Positions 18,253 through 26,031 of a stretch of DNA of 64,000 nt are shown one piece after another (the stretch's first letter is position 1; each line of letters starts with the position of its first letter). The DNA is from Rhodobacteraceae bacterium HLUCCO07 (GTDB lineage: Bacteria > Pseudomonadota > Alphaproteobacteria > Rhodobacterales > Rhodobacteraceae). A model generated the notes under the pieces. The model was given only the letters and a program-made list of their open reading frames with translations. It was not told the DNA's origin and ran no database searches. Both the position numbers and the translations under genes were made by a program. The stretch covers positions 120,308 through 184,307 of the forward strand of contig LJSU01000018.1 in NCBI GenBank assembly GCA_001314705.1. Reading direction: 5' to 3'.

Positions 18253-19704
18253 TCATGCCATGTGCAGTTTCACATATTCGAAATCGCCCGGTTTGTTGTC
18301 GATCCCGACCTTGGGTGGCGCGATCCAACTGGCGTATTTGCCCGGTTCATAAACCGGCTTCATCAGGGACTGGATGTAGTCACCATCGGCATGGCTGGGC
18401 AGCCATTTCTTCATGCCCTCATCATATTCGGCGCCCGTGATGAACCGGCCTTCCGGATCGATCAGCTTGTCAGCGAAGACGCCAATCTTGCGATGGAATG
18501 CCTCGTGCGGCAGCTTCAGCTGGAAATCGATCCCGGCCTTCTCGATGATCTTGTTCCAGCGGCCCACGCCACCTGCCGCATCGCGGGTATAGTCGTCGCG
18601 CAGCCGCATGTTGATCGCGGTGAGCGCGGGCACCTCTTTCTGCACCACCTTGCCATCGACGATATCCCACACCGTATAGGTGTCGCCGGTCAGCTTGTGA
18701 TCATCGGTCAGCCGGTTTTCCTGATAGCGTCCCTTGATCCCCGCATTGAACGCATTGGCGGCATTGGTCGAAACCTCCTGTCCGAAAAGATCAAGCGAAA
18801 GCGTGTAATGCAGGTTCAGCTTCTTCTGGATCAGCGGCAGGTCGATGACGCCCAGCGCACGGATGCGGTCGGTGTCATAAGGATCGTCGATCCCGTTTTC
18901 CTTCATCACCTCGCAGGTGCGCTGAATCGTCCGGCCCACGCCGGTCTCTCCCACGAACATGTGGTGCGCTTCTTCGGTCAGCATGAAGCGGCAGGTGCGC
19001 GACAACGGATCGAACCCGGACTGCGCCAGTGATTCCAACTGCATCTTGCCATCGCGGTCGGTGAAATATGTGAACATGAAGAATGACAGCCAATCCGGCG
19101 TTTCCTCGTTGAACGCGCCCAGCATCCGCGGAGCCTCTTCACTGCCCGACTGGCGCCGCAACAGATCATCGGCCTCTTCCCGGCCATCGCGACCGAAATA
19201 TTTGTGCAGCAGATAGACCATCGCCCACAGGTGGCGGCCCTCCTCGACGTTCACCTGGAAAAGGTTGCGCATGTCGTAAAGCGACGGCGCCGTCAGCGCC
19301 AGCAGGCGTTGCTGCTCGACCGATGCGGGCTCGGTATCGCCCTGGATCACGATCAGCCGCTTGAGCATGTTGCGATACTCGCCCGGCACCTCCTGCCACG
19401 CCGGCTGACCCGCATGTTCGCCGCACGGGATACGACGATCTTCGACCTGCGGCGCCAGCAGAACGCCCCAGCGGTATTCCGGCATCTTCACATAGTCGAA
19501 CTTGGCCCAACCCTTGGGATCGACCGAAACGGCGGTGCGTAGATAGACCAGCGATTCCTGGAAATTCTGGGGGATGAGCTTGTTCCACCAGTCGATATAG
19601 CCCGGGTGCCATTTCTCAAGCGCCTTGAGCACCTTCTTGTCCGAACTCAGCCCCACATTGTTGGGGATCTGGGTATCGTAACTCACATTGATCACGTCGA
19701 GCAT
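18253..19704 (-). CDS. boxB: BoxB, benzoyl-CoA 2,3-epoxidase oxygenase subunit
   Basis: Di-iron oxygenase that converts benzoyl-CoA to 2,3-epoxybenzoyl-CoA using electrons from BoxA. The start is the ATG at 19704, preceded by AGGAGG at six bases, giving 483 residues. Two ExxH iron-binding motifs are visible: E155-GR-H158 in NVEEGRHLW and E245-AH-H248 in LTEEAHHMF. By the spacing known for Azoarcus BoxB, E125 and D216 would complete the site. The length matches the family. It follows boxC after 90 bases and precedes the Cys-rich 60-residue gene and boxA. Confidence 0.96.
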   Translation of the reverse strand: MLDVINVSYDTQIPNNVGLSSDKKVLKALEKWHPGYIDWWNKLIPQNFQESLVYLRTAVSVDPKGWAKFDYVKMPEYRWGVLLAPQVEDRRIPCGEHAGQPAWQEVPGEYRNMLKRLIVIQGDTEPASVEQQRLLALTAPSLYDMRNLFQVNVEEGRHLWAMVYLLHKYFGRDGREEADDLLRRQSGSEEAPRMLGAFNEETPDWLSFFMFTYFTDRDGKMQLESLAQSGFDPLSRTCRFMLTEEAHHMFVGETGVGRTIQRTCEVMKENGIDDPYDTDRIRALGVIDLPLIQKKLNLHYTLSLDLFGQEVSTNAANAFNAGIKGRYQENRLTDDHKLTGDTYTVWDIVDGKVVQKEVPALTAINMRLRDDYTRDAAGGVGRWNKIIEKAGIDFQLKLPHEAFHRKIGVFADKLIDPEGRFITGAEYDEGMKKWLPSHADGDYIQSLMKPVYEPGKYASWIAPPKVGIDNKPGDFEYVKLHMA

Positions 19705-19794
19705 ATCATTCCTCCTTGTCGCCGGGTTGGCGGGATGAATATGCCCCACGCCCGGATTTGCATCGGGTCGGGACTCAGCCCGGCCCGCCCTCCA

Positions 19795-21456
19795 TCACAC
19801 ACGCTCCATGTTGAAGCCACCGCGCACACCGCTGCCATACCGCTGCAAGGCCCCGTCCGGGCCGACCGCGTTCGGCCGGTTGAAAATCCAGTTCTGCCAC
19901 GCGGTCAGACGGCCAAAGATGCGCGTCTCCATCGTCTCGGGCCCGGCGAAACGCAGATTCGCCTCCATTCCCGTCATGGCGTCGGGGCTAAAGCTCGCAC
20001 GCTCCTCCATGAAGATGCGGATCTCGTCCTCCCAGTCGATATCGTCGAGGATATAGGTCACCAACCCCAGCTCGTCCGCCTCTTCGGCCTCCAGGGCTTC
20101 GCCGATCTGGGCGCGTGCCGCCTCGACCGATGCCTCGTCGCCGATAAACCGCGTCGCGAGCCGGCTCAGGTCATTGCCCATCGGATATTGTCCGAAATTG
20201 CTCTGCGAGAGCGTCACCGTCGCCATCGGGCGATTGTCGCCCTCGAACTCGTCCTCCATCATGTAGGACCGATCGACCGCGAAAAGAAGCTCGGCCAGAA
20301 CCCCCGCGAAACACGATCCGTGCTCGACAAGCGCAACAAGGCTGCGCGAGGTCACGTCGACCCGCTTCAACACCCGCTTCCACAATTGCAGAACCTCGTT
20401 GGCGAGCCAGTGATCGCGATTGTCCAGCAGCAATGCCTCATGCGCCATGACCTGCGCAGGATCGCCCTGGGTGCGGATCACCCACAGTCCCAACTCCATT
20501 TCGTTGAGGCGCAGGTGCAGGATCGCATCCTCCAACTCGCGTGCCGCGCGCAGCATCCACGCCTCGGCCCCCTGCGCGATGAAAGCCTCCATATCCGCTG
20601 GCGCGCCACCCTCCGGCCCCTTCACCGTGATCGTGGCCTTGCGCCCCTTGCGGTCAAGTTCGACCTCGACAGCCGAATAGGTCAACGCATCCGCCCCGAT
20701 CTCACGCTTGAGCGGGGTCAGTTCGATCCCCTTCGCGTCATCCGGCCGGGACGATGCGGCGGCGAATTCGCGCGCCCGCTCGGCCACCGTCTCGTCAAAA
20801 CGCGAATTCGGCACCACTTCGTCAACCAGCTTCCATTCCTTGGCGCGCTTGCCCCGGATACCCTCTTCCATGGCACAGAACACATCGGCCCGGTCGCGCC
20901 GCATCTGCCGCTTGTCCGTCACCCGCGTCAGACCGCCGGTACCCGGCAACACCGCGAGAAGCGGGACCTCGGGCAGCGCCACGTTCGAGGTGCTGTCATC
21001 GGTGAGCATGATGTAGTTGCAGGCCAGTGCCAACTCGTATCCGCCCCCGGCGCACGACCCCTTGATGGCAGCAATGTATTTCTGCCCGCTATCGGCCTCG
21101 GCCGCCTCATAGGTGTTGCGGGTCTCGTTGGTGAACTTGCAGAAATTCACCTTGTGGGAATGTGCCGCCCCGCCCAGCATACGGATATTCGCCCCGGCGC
21201 AGAACACGTTGTCCTTGCCCGACCGCATCACCACAACCTTGACCTCGGGATGCTCGAAACGCATCCGCTGCACGATATCGTTCAACTCGATATCCACGCC
21301 CAGGTCATAGGAATTGAGCTTGAGCTGATAGCCTTCGAAGAGCCCCCCATCCTCGTCCACGTCCATGTAGAGATTGGCAACGGGTCCGTCATACTCCACC
21401 CGCCAATGGCGGTATTTCGACGGATCGGTCTGAAAGTCGATCATCTTCTCGGTCAT
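19795..21456 (-). CDS. boxC: BoxC, benzoyl-CoA-dihydrodiol lyase (ring-cleaving)
   Basis: Cleaves and hydrolyses 2,3-epoxybenzoyl-CoA to 3,4-dehydroadipyl-CoA semialdehyde and formate. The 553-residue protein belongs to the crotonase superfamily in a long, two-part form. The crotonase oxyanion segments are seen as SGKDNVFCAGANIRML and GSCAGGGYELALACNY, with a second crotonase-like half around SLVALVEHGSCFAGVLAELLFAVD. The length is typical of BoxC. The upstream gap of 108 bases is AT-rich and contains a candidate BoxR operator, so boxC may head an internal transcript for boxC-boxB-orf60-boxA. Confidence 0.96.
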   Translation of the reverse strand: MTEKMIDFQTDPSKYRHWRVEYDGPVANLYMDVDEDGGLFEGYQLKLNSYDLGVDIELNDIVQRMRFEHPEVKVVVMRSGKDNVFCAGANIRMLGGAAHSHKVNFCKFTNETRNTYEAAEADSGQKYIAAIKGSCAGGGYELALACNYIMLTDDSTSNVALPEVPLLAVLPGTGGLTRVTDKRQMRRDRADVFCAMEEGIRGKRAKEWKLVDEVVPNSRFDETVAERAREFAAASSRPDDAKGIELTPLKREIGADALTYSAVEVELDRKGRKATITVKGPEGGAPADMEAFIAQGAEAWMLRAARELEDAILHLRLNEMELGLWVIRTQGDPAQVMAHEALLLDNRDHWLANEVLQLWKRVLKRVDVTSRSLVALVEHGSCFAGVLAELLFAVDRSYMMEDEFEGDNRPMATVTLSQSNFGQYPMGNDLSRLATRFIGDEASVEAARAQIGEALEAEEADELGLVTYILDDIDWEDEIRIFMEERASFSPDAMTGMEANLRFAGPETMETRIFGRLTAWQNWIFNRPNAVGPDGALQRYGSGVRGGFNMERV

Positions 21457-21529
21457 TCGCGCTCACCCCTTTCGGGGCCTCCCTGTCATCGCATCATAAT
21501 TCCAAAGTCAACGACTGTAAACTTGCCAG

Positions 21530-21543
21530 TGCAAAATAATGCT
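21530..21543 (-). promoter_or_regulatory. Candidate BoxR operator upstream of boxC
   Basis: Plus strand TGCA-AAATAA-TGCT: two TGC arms 6 bases apart, about 74 bases upstream of the boxC start. It matches the sites upstream of the benzoate-CoA ligase gene in arms, spacing and AT-rich spacer. Azoarcus BzdR is known to bind operators with TGCA repeats; binding here is inferred. Confidence 0.55.
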
Positions 21544-21563
21544 AAATACAAGTGTATGTTTTC

Positions 21564-21582
21564 TTTATACTTCCCGTATAAA
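21564..21582. repeat. Perfect 7-bp palindrome TTTATAC-N5-GTATAAA
   Basis: An inverted repeat with arms TTTATAC and GTATAAA around a 5-base spacer sits at the DUF309 stop codon, between two candidate BoxR operators. It could be a protein-binding site or a weak hairpin. The function is unknown. Confidence 0.45.
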
Positions 21583-22074
21583 CTTGGAAAATCGCGCACA
21601 TGATTTATGCATAATATTGCACATCCTCGAATCGCCATCACCCTGTTCATCACGCAAGGCCATCGCCGCCGCGCGCATTTCCGCACCATGAATGCCCATC
21701 ACCGGCCCCGCGGTTTCATCGCACAACGCCTCGACCTGATCGGCCAGCCGCGCGGCCGCACCCGGCCACCCCATCCTCAGCTTCAGTGCCCCGTTGGCCA
21801 GTTGGATCACCGCCTGTGCCATACGCCGCTCAGCCGAATTGGGCGGCAACGCCATCCAGACCGGCTCGATCACCTCATGCGCCTCCCAGAAGTACCCATT
21901 TGCCAGGAACCAGAGGCCGCCGCGCCACGCATCCGACCCGGCCAGCGCTTTGGCGCTCATCCCCGGCCGCGCCGTCGCGCGCAGACGGTCGAACGCCCCT
22001 TCGGGATGTCGCGGTCCCTGCCCCGGAACATAGGCCCGGTCCGGTAGCGCGATATCTGCCACCACCTTCACCAT
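21565..22074 (-). CDS. DUF309-family protein in the box operon
   Basis: A 169-residue protein with the DUF309 signature (GYFWEAHEVIEPVWMALPP, about residues 60-78, and a QAVIQLANGALKLRMG segment). No enzymatic activity is established for the family. It overlaps the upstream hydrolase gene by seven bases and so is co-transcribed with it and the benzoate-CoA ligase. The last codons are AT-rich and contain candidate regulatory sites for boxC. A role in benzoate metabolism is suggested only by position. Confidence 0.85.
   Translation of the reverse strand: MVKVVADIALPDRAYVPGQGPRHPEGAFDRLRATARPGMSAKALAGSDAWRGGLWFLANGYFWEAHEVIEPVWMALPPNSAERRMAQAVIQLANGALKLRMGWPGAAARLADQVEALCDETAGPVMGIHGAEMRAAAMALRDEQGDGDSRMCNIMHKSCARFSKFIREV
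21608..21621 (-). promoter_or_regulatory. Candidate BoxR operator inside the 3' end of the DUF309 gene
   Basis: TGCA-TAATAT-TGCA, a perfect pair of TGCA arms separated by six bases, lies within the last codons of the DUF309 gene, 78 bases (centre to centre) upstream of the other boxC site. With that site and the palindrome between them it forms an AT-rich regulatory stretch in an otherwise GC-rich region. Confidence 0.5.
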
Positions 22075-22856
22075 CCGACCCGCCGCGACAGGAACTCACC
22101 CATTGCCGCCAGAACCACCTCCGCTTGGTCGAATTGCGGCGCATGCCCGCAATCGGGCAGGATCAACCGATCCAATGGGACGCGCGCTCGCTTCTCGATC
22201 TCCTCGATCTGCGCCAATGTACCATATTCGTCCCCCTCACCCTGAACAGCGAGGATCGGCACACCGATACCGTCGATCGCATCGGCCACGTTCCAGTCTC
22301 GAAACCCCGCGGCCAGCCACGCATCGTTCCAACCACGAAAGGCATTGTCCGGGTCACGGTGATATTTCGCCATCCGCTGGCGCAAACCGCCCGCATCATA
22401 GGCGCACTTGGCCTCGGCAATTGCGGCAAGACCCAAGGGCTCGGTAAAGAAATGCGGCGCCATCAGGATCACGCCCTTTACCCGCGAATCCTCCACTTTC
22501 CCCGCGTGAATCGCAGCGATCGTCGCCCCGTCGCTATGCCCCATCAGGACGACCCGTTCCGCGCCCACCGCGTCCAGAACCCGCGGCAACACCTCACAGG
22601 CTTCGCGCGTCATATAATGCAGCGGTCGGGGCAGCGGCACACCGTCCGACTGCCCGTATCCAGCCCGCGAATAGGCAAAGATCCCCAGCCCCGTTACCGC
22701 CGCCAGACGCTCCGGGAAATCCCGCCACAACGCGACACAGCCCAGCCCCTCGTGCAGCAGCACGATCACGGGGCCATCACGCGGGCCGATCATCCGGTAT
22801 TCCAACCAATAACCATCGACCTCGATGGCCCCGGCACCTTCCCCGCGGGCAAGCAT
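22068..22856 (-). CDS. Alpha/beta hydrolase of the box operon
   Basis: A 262-residue alpha/beta-hydrolase-fold enzyme. The start at 22856 lies two bases after the ligase stop; the upstream extension of the ORF overlaps the ligase gene and was removed. The oxyanion segment is LLHEGLGC, the nucleophile elbow is MGHSDG (Ser) and the C-terminal GHAPQFDQ supplies the catalytic His; an acidic residue in the segment ILAVQGEGDEYG is probably the third member. The closest general pattern is C-C hydrolases, lactonases and esterases. Tight coupling to benzoate-CoA ligase suggests it acts on a benzoate precursor ester or a pathway intermediate; the substrate is unknown. Confidence 0.85.
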   Translation of the reverse strand: MLARGEGAGAIEVDGYWLEYRMIGPRDGPVIVLLHEGLGCVALWRDFPERLAAVTGLGIFAYSRAGYGQSDGVPLPRPLHYMTREACEVLPRVLDAVGAERVVLMGHSDGATIAAIHAGKVEDSRVKGVILMAPHFFTEPLGLAAIAEAKCAYDAGGLRQRMAKYHRDPDNAFRGWNDAWLAAGFRDWNVADAIDGIGVPILAVQGEGDEYGTLAQIEEIEKRARVPLDRLILPDCGHAPQFDQAEVVLAAMGEFLSRRVGW

Positions 22857-22858
22857 CG

Positions 22859-24400
22859 TCACGCGTCCTTGCGCAACTTGAACCGCTGGATCTTGCCCGT
22901 CGGGGTCTTCGGCAACTCGTCCACCACCTCGATCCAGCGGGGATATTTCCATTTGCCGATGCGCTCCTTGACGAATTCTTTCAACTCCGCCAGAGGCGCC
23001 TCGTCCGCGCCGCCCTTGAGCACGACAAAGGCCTTGGGCTTTTCCAGTTCCTCCGCGTCGCGCCAGGCAACCACCGCCGCTTCCAGAACCTTGGGATGCG
23101 ACATCAGCGCCTGTTCCACCTCGAACGGGCTGACCCAGATGCCCGAAACCTTGAACATGTCATCTGTGCGGCCACAGTAAATGAAACGTCCCGCCTCGTT
23201 GCGCTCGTACTTGTCGCCTGTGCGGGTCCATTCCCCCTCGAAGGTCGCCCGGCTCTTGCCGCGCTGGTTCCAGTATCCTTCCGCTGCCGAGGCGCCCCGC
23301 ACCAGAAGCTCGCCCACCTCGCGAGGGCCGACCTCTTCGCCCGCCTCATCGACGAGCCTCACATCGTATCCCGGCACCGCCGTCCCCGAGGTGCCGTATT
23401 CGATATCCCCGGGCTTGTTGGACAGAAAGATGTGCAGCATCTCGGTCGATCCTACGCCGTCCATGATGTCGGTCCCGCACATCGCCTGCCATTTCCGCCC
23501 GATCTCGGCCGGAAGAGCCTCGCCGGCGGAAATCGAGGTGCGCAACGGCGCATCGGGGCATGTTCCACCCAACTCCCAATGATGCAGCAGCGCAGCATAG
23601 AGCGTCGGCACCCCGCAAAACACCGTCGGCTGCTCGTCTCGCAGAATGGCCGACACCGACTCGGGCGTCGGTCGCCCGCTGAACAGGATCGTCGTCGCCC
23701 CCACCGACATCGGGAATGTCATCGCGTTGCCCAGCCCATAGGCAAAGAAGATCTTCGCCGCCGAGAACACCACGTCATCCTCACGTATCTGCAAGACCTG
23801 CGCGCCATAGCTGTCCGACGTGGCCCTGAGCGCCCCATGCACATGCTTGACCCCCTTGGGCCGCCCGGTCGAGCCACTGGAGTAGAGCCAGAAGGCGATT
23901 TCATCCTCGCAGGCCACCACCGGCGCCAAAGACTCGGCCCCCTCCATGAAATCTTCGAAAGAGGTCGTGCCTTCGGGCGAATCGCCCCCCACCACGACCA
24001 CAGTCCGGATGAACGGGTTGAGGGGCAGTGCGGGTTTGATCGTTTCGTAAAGTTCGGCCGACACGAACAGCGCCGAGGCGCGGCTGTCATGGAAAATCTC
24101 GTCGTAGACCGACGCCGCCAACAAGGTGTTGAGCGGGATCGGCACCACCCCCGCCCGGATCGCCCCCCAGAACGCCACGGGCAAATCATTGGTATCAAGC
24201 ATCAGGAGAAGAATGCGCTCCTCACGGCGGATGCCCGCCTTGCCCAACGCACCGGCAAAGCGCGCGCTCTGATCGGCAAGCCGGCCGTAACTTAATTCGC
24301 GTTTCGCACCCGCCGTCTCTCGGAACACGGGCTTGTCGGCCCGCCCCTCGGCAATATGGCGATCAACGAAATAGATTGCTGCATTCTGGTTGTCAGACAT
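22859..24400 (-). CDS. bclA: Benzoate-CoA ligase
   Basis: Activates benzoate with ATP and CoA to benzoyl-CoA, the first step of the box pathway. The ORF extends to 24580, but the ATG at 24400 with GGAGG seven bases upstream gives the normal 513 residues. Adenylation motifs are visible: P-loop YSSGSTGRPKGVKH (173-186), GVGSTEMLH, GEWTRTGDKY, GRTDDMFKVSGIWVSPFEVE and the C-terminal KTPTGKIQRFKL with the catalytic Lys. The pattern matches benzoate/4-hydroxybenzoate-CoA ligases. It is the promoter-proximal gene of the operon, with two operator-like repeats overlapping its predicted promoter. Confidence 0.94.
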   Translation of the reverse strand: MSDNQNAAIYFVDRHIAEGRADKPVFRETAGAKRELSYGRLADQSARFAGALGKAGIRREERILLLMLDTNDLPVAFWGAIRAGVVPIPLNTLLAASVYDEIFHDSRASALFVSAELYETIKPALPLNPFIRTVVVVGGDSPEGTTSFEDFMEGAESLAPVVACEDEIAFWLYSSGSTGRPKGVKHVHGALRATSDSYGAQVLQIREDDVVFSAAKIFFAYGLGNAMTFPMSVGATTILFSGRPTPESVSAILRDEQPTVFCGVPTLYAALLHHWELGGTCPDAPLRTSISAGEALPAEIGRKWQAMCGTDIMDGVGSTEMLHIFLSNKPGDIEYGTSGTAVPGYDVRLVDEAGEEVGPREVGELLVRGASAAEGYWNQRGKSRATFEGEWTRTGDKYERNEAGRFIYCGRTDDMFKVSGIWVSPFEVEQALMSHPKVLEAAVVAWRDAEELEKPKAFVVLKGGADEAPLAELKEFVKERIGKWKYPRWIEVVDELPKTPTGKIQRFKLRKDA

Positions 24401-24477
24401 CCGGTTTCCTCCCTGTCCTGCCGACCGCCTGTCCCGCCCCCTCCCGGACGGTGCCGCATCACCGCGACTCGCGATTA

Positions 24478-24520
24478 TGCTATATAATGCACATCGCCTT
24501 GATGCGTGCAAGATAATGCG
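24478..24520 (-). promoter_or_regulatory. bclA promoter overlapped by two candidate BoxR operators
   Basis: On the minus strand, TTGCAC (-35; plus coordinates 24506-24511) and TTATAT (-10; 24482-24487) are 18 bases apart, about 80-110 bases upstream of the bclA start. Two repeats overlap them: TGCA-AGATAA-TGCG at 24507-24520 over the -35 and TGCT-ATATAA-TGCA at 24478-24491 over the -10, 29 bases centre to centre. This is the layout expected for repression by BoxR. The rest of the 364-base gap 24401-24764 holds only a LexA-like box near the divergent SOS gene. Confidence 0.6.
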
Positions 24521-24712
24521 CACGCCGAGCGGCGACAGGCAGAATGTGTCGGCCTGCAAGCCGGATTGCCCCGGTTTCATTGTTCAATGTGAATTTGCGC
24601 AATCCCGATGCACGGCGCCGCTGAAATCAGCCTACGAGAGGCATCCCGGCACCAGGACAAATGGACGCCAAAGCAAATGCAGCATGCGCACGACCCTTCT
24701 CAGATCACGGTT

Positions 24713-24727
24713 GTTCTGGTAATGTCC
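24713..24727 (+). promoter_or_regulatory. LexA (SOS) box upstream of the mutagenesis cassette
   Basis: GTTC-N7-GTCC, one mismatch from the alphaproteobacterial LexA consensus GTTC-N7-GTTC, lies 37 bases upstream of the SRAP/HMCES start. The genes downstream are typical SOS genes, which makes the match meaningful despite its small size. Confidence 0.7.
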
Positions 24728-24764
24728 CGGGCCTTTACCCATGATGCAGTCGAAAGCACTACAT

Positions 24765-25439
24765 ATGTGCAACCTCTACTCCCAGACCAAGAGCCAGGAC
24801 GCGGTGCGCCACCTCTTCGAGGAAGTTCTGACCGGCGCAATGAATGACCAGACCGGCAACCTGCCATCTCAGCCAGGCATCTATCCGGATTATTCGGCAC
24901 CAATCGTCCGACATGCACCGTCTGGAGGCTGGCAACTGGCCATGGCGCGATGGGGCATGCCATCACCCGCGAAAGCTCTGGAGGGCAAACGCACCGATAG
25001 GGGGGTAACCAATATCCGTAATCTGGGCTCATCCCACTGGCGTCGCTGGCTGGGGATCGCGCATCGCTGCCTTGTGCCCTTCACCAGCTTTGCCGAACCC
25101 GACGGCCGTCCCGGTGCCCTCCACAATTCGCCGGTCTGGTTCGCACTGGGCGAGGATCGCCCGCTCGCTTTCTTCGCCGGGCTCCGCACCGAATGGACCT
25201 CTGTGCGCAAGCTCAAGGAAGGCGAGGTGACGGCAGACCTGTTCGGCTTTCTCACCTGTTCGCCCAATGCCGAAGTGCGCCCTGTCCATCCCAAGGCCAT
25301 GCCGGTCATCCTGACCAAGCCTGAAGAATGGCAGCGCTGGCTGACTGCTCCGACCGAGGATGCGCTCGGGCTCCAGCGCCCGCTGCCGGATGGTGTGCTG
25401 AAGATCGTGGCTGAAGGCGTGCGTGAAGATGCGGCCTGA
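24765..25439 (+). CDS. SOS response-associated peptidase (SRAP/HMCES/YedK family)
   Basis: A 224-residue SRAP protein. Family members form a thiazolidine DNA-protein crosslink with abasic sites in single-stranded DNA through Cys2, which needs removal of the initiator Met. I placed the start at 24765 because it puts Cys at position 2 (MCNLYSQ); the ORF begins eight codons earlier. Other active-site candidates are N83 (VTNIRN), E111 (FTSFAEPDG) and H175 (RPVHPKAMPVIL). The WGLIP and NARxE motifs are in a divergent form (ARWGMPSP; NIRNLGSSHW). It heads the imuA-imuB-dnaE2 cassette behind a LexA-like box, so SOS-induced shielding of abasic sites during translesion synthesis is inferred. Confidence 0.88.
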   Translation: MCNLYSQTKSQDAVRHLFEEVLTGAMNDQTGNLPSQPGIYPDYSAPIVRHAPSGGWQLAMARWGMPSPAKALEGKRTDRGVTNIRNLGSSHWRRWLGIAHRCLVPFTSFAEPDGRPGALHNSPVWFALGEDRPLAFFAGLRTEWTSVRKLKEGEVTADLFGFLTCSPNAEVRPVHPKAMPVILTKPEEWQRWLTAPTEDALGLQRPLPDGVLKIVAEGVREDAA

Positions 25440-26031
25440 GTTCGTGCAAGAACAATTGTTCCGCTTGAGGTCGGCACGGGTGCATGAGGTGGAAGGACGC
25501 GGCCGTCGCGCCTTCGCACTGTTCCAGGCAGCGCACCATGCCGGTCCCCTGATCTGGATTCTGCCTCCACGGGCGCGCCATCTGCCGATGCTGCGCGGTT
25601 TGCCCGAGGGTGTAGGACAACGTCTGCACGTCATCCGTCCCATCACCGAGATCGATCTTTTGTGGACGGTCGAGGAAGCCCTGCGCAGCCCTGCTGTTGG
25701 GCTGGTGATCGCCGAGCCTTCGAGTCAGTTGTCGCTCACGGCGGGGCGGCGGCTTCAATTGGCGGCCGAGACGGGCCAAACCACCGGGGTGATGCTGATC
25801 CGCGAAGGCCAGGGCAGCAACGCCGCTGAGACGCGCTGGCATTGCGATCCGATTGCCAGCACGGACATTGCCAGCGCGGACCATGACTCGACTCTGCATC
25901 ACTGGTCCCTTAATAAGAACAAAAAGGGAACAACGGGAAGCTGGATACTGCATTGGAATGGCGCGACGGCTGCTTTCAACCTGGTTTCCGAGGCTGGCCA
26001 GCGACACCATGCTGCGGAGGCGTCCGGCTGA
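25429..26031 (+). CDS. imuA: ImuA, translesion mutagenesis accessory protein
   Basis: A 200-residue ImuA (RecA/SulA-like) protein that works with ImuB and DnaE2 in damage-induced mutagenesis. The start at 25429 overlaps the SRAP stop; a GTG two codons earlier is an alternative. The core pattern PLIWILPPR, a Glu-containing segment around TEIDLLWTVEEALRSPAVGLVIAE, and LTAGRRLQLAAETGQTTGVMLI resembles RecA-fold strands and helices, without a clear Walker A. The C-terminal 40 residues overlap the imuB start region in another frame. Identification rests on weak homology plus conserved gene order. Confidence 0.87.
   Translation: MRPEFVQEQLFRLRSARVHEVEGRGRRAFALFQAAHHAGPLIWILPPRARHLPMLRGLPEGVGQRLHVIRPITEIDLLWTVEEALRSPAVGLVIAEPSSQLSLTAGRRLQLAAETGQTTGVMLIREGQGSNAAETRWHCDPIASTDIASADHDSTLHHWSLNKNKKGTTGSWILHWNGATAAFNLVSEAGQRHHAAEASG

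Noticed and set aside
19606-21603. 665-codon plus-strand ORF opposite boxC
   Set aside because: It is the antisense shadow of the well-supported boxC and part of boxB; its translation is Arg/His/Pro-rich and matches no family I know.
24390-24722. 110-codon ORF in the bclA-SRAP gap
   Set aside because: It runs through the predicted promoter and operators, has no ribosome binding site and a random composition.
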